Shown here: positions 63,818 to 64,000 of the stretch, in pieces
Numbering within the stretch: the first letter of the stretch is position 1
How the letters are laid out: every line of letters begins with the position of its first letter
Assembly (NCBI RefSeq): GCF_003024805.1
Contig: NZ_PUEC01000016.1
Location: forward strand, 19,131 to 83,130
From: Duncaniella muris
GTDB taxonomy: Bacteria; Bacteroidota; Bacteroidia; Bacteroidales; Muribaculaceae
DNA: 64,000 nt
Reading direction: 5' to 3'
Notes under the pieces: generated by a model
The model's input: only the letters and a program-made list of their open reading frames with translations
Databases searched by the model: none
What the model was told of the DNA's origin: nothing
Position numbers and translations under genes: made by a program

Positions 63818-64000
63818 TTAAAAATTTGTTTAAACTTTTCAACCGCTGGAGTGTCATATATAGTATGAACCCTAACGAACTATATTAAAAACCAAATAAA
63901 ATGAGGCAAAAATTACATCCACCTTAGATTATTTGAGAATGGTCTTGCCGCAGTCCGCTCTTGGGGGCGGTTTAGGCCGCCCCCGCCGCTCGGGCATCCC
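63818..64000. other. Window end, no gene assigned
   Basis: AT-rich to 63930, then GC-rich. A GGGGGCGG/CCGCCCCC hairpin lies near 63963-63985. The minus strand has an open frame ending at about 63930, too short and too low in complexity to call. Confidence 0.3.

Noticed and set aside
1..64000. tRNA, rRNA and riboswitch candidates
   Set aside because: Intergenic regions were scanned by eye, and none showed a cloverleaf or a recognised riboswitch core.

Overview
The window reads as a chromosomal segment of a Bacteroidales bacterium, most likely Muribaculaceae (inference). Direct signs are many promoters of the Bacteroidota type (TTTG, about 19 bases, then TAnnTTTG), a general lack of Shine-Dalgarno sequences, and lineage-typical families: DUF3127, DUF6242, DUF6089, a Porin_10-like porin, an OadG carrying a lamin-tail domain, and a secreted protein with a short C-terminal tail. 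Most of the window is housekeeping DNA with high GC in coding regions. Several small accessory pieces are inserted in it. No tRNA, rRNA, CRISPR array, transposase or prophage was seen.

Layout. 0-7 kb: a ROK-family sugar kinase and pyruvate kinase flank a palindromic repeat island. A DUF3127 protein with an SSB-like tip and an AvaI/BsoBI-type restriction-modification pair follow. 7-14 kb: envelope genes (HdeD-like protein, membrane-anchored solute-binding protein, porin, beta-propeller protein), then guaA. 14-18.6 kb: KdsC-like phosphatase, YhhQ transporter, YjjG-like phosphatase, HU, a 29-residue COX24/mS38-like basic protein, and RNase G. 18.8-23.7 kb: an operon for methylmalonyl-CoA epimerase and a sodium-pumping methylmalonyl-CoA decarboxylase, the end of the succinate-to-propionate pathway. 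24-32 kb: a MITE-like repeat, TcdA, NhaD, ribosomal protein S21, a glycosidase-like lipoprotein, a phosphoesterase, an OmpA lipoprotein and a DMT transporter.

32-40 kb: a tricorn-type protease, then a small accessory module. In that module a second MITE-like repeat lies in the leader of a DUF3791-DUF3990-DUF3791 operon, which is a candidate ADP-ribosyltransferase toxin-antitoxin system. After it come rplS, a 48-residue membrane protein, a secreted adhesin-like protein and a second palindromic island. 40-46 kb: leucine biosynthesis (leuA, leuC, leuD, a citramalate-synthase-like gene, leuB). 46-52 kb: a TonB-dependent-receptor-like barrel, a DUF2007 protein and two AT-rich glycosyltransferases separated by a third MITE-like repeat. 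52-57 kb: thrS-infC-rpmI-rplT, with dnaG divergent from it. 58-64 kb: a DUF6242 lipoprotein, a DUF6089 barrel, uppS and bamA, an envelope-assembly operon.

The most unusual features are the DUF3791/DUF3990 module with its mobile-looking leader, two distant islands bounded by inverted copies of the same 27-base palindromic repeat, a 10-base perfect anti-Shine-Dalgarno complement just downstream of rpsU, and several very short genes (29, 48, 71 and 77 residues).
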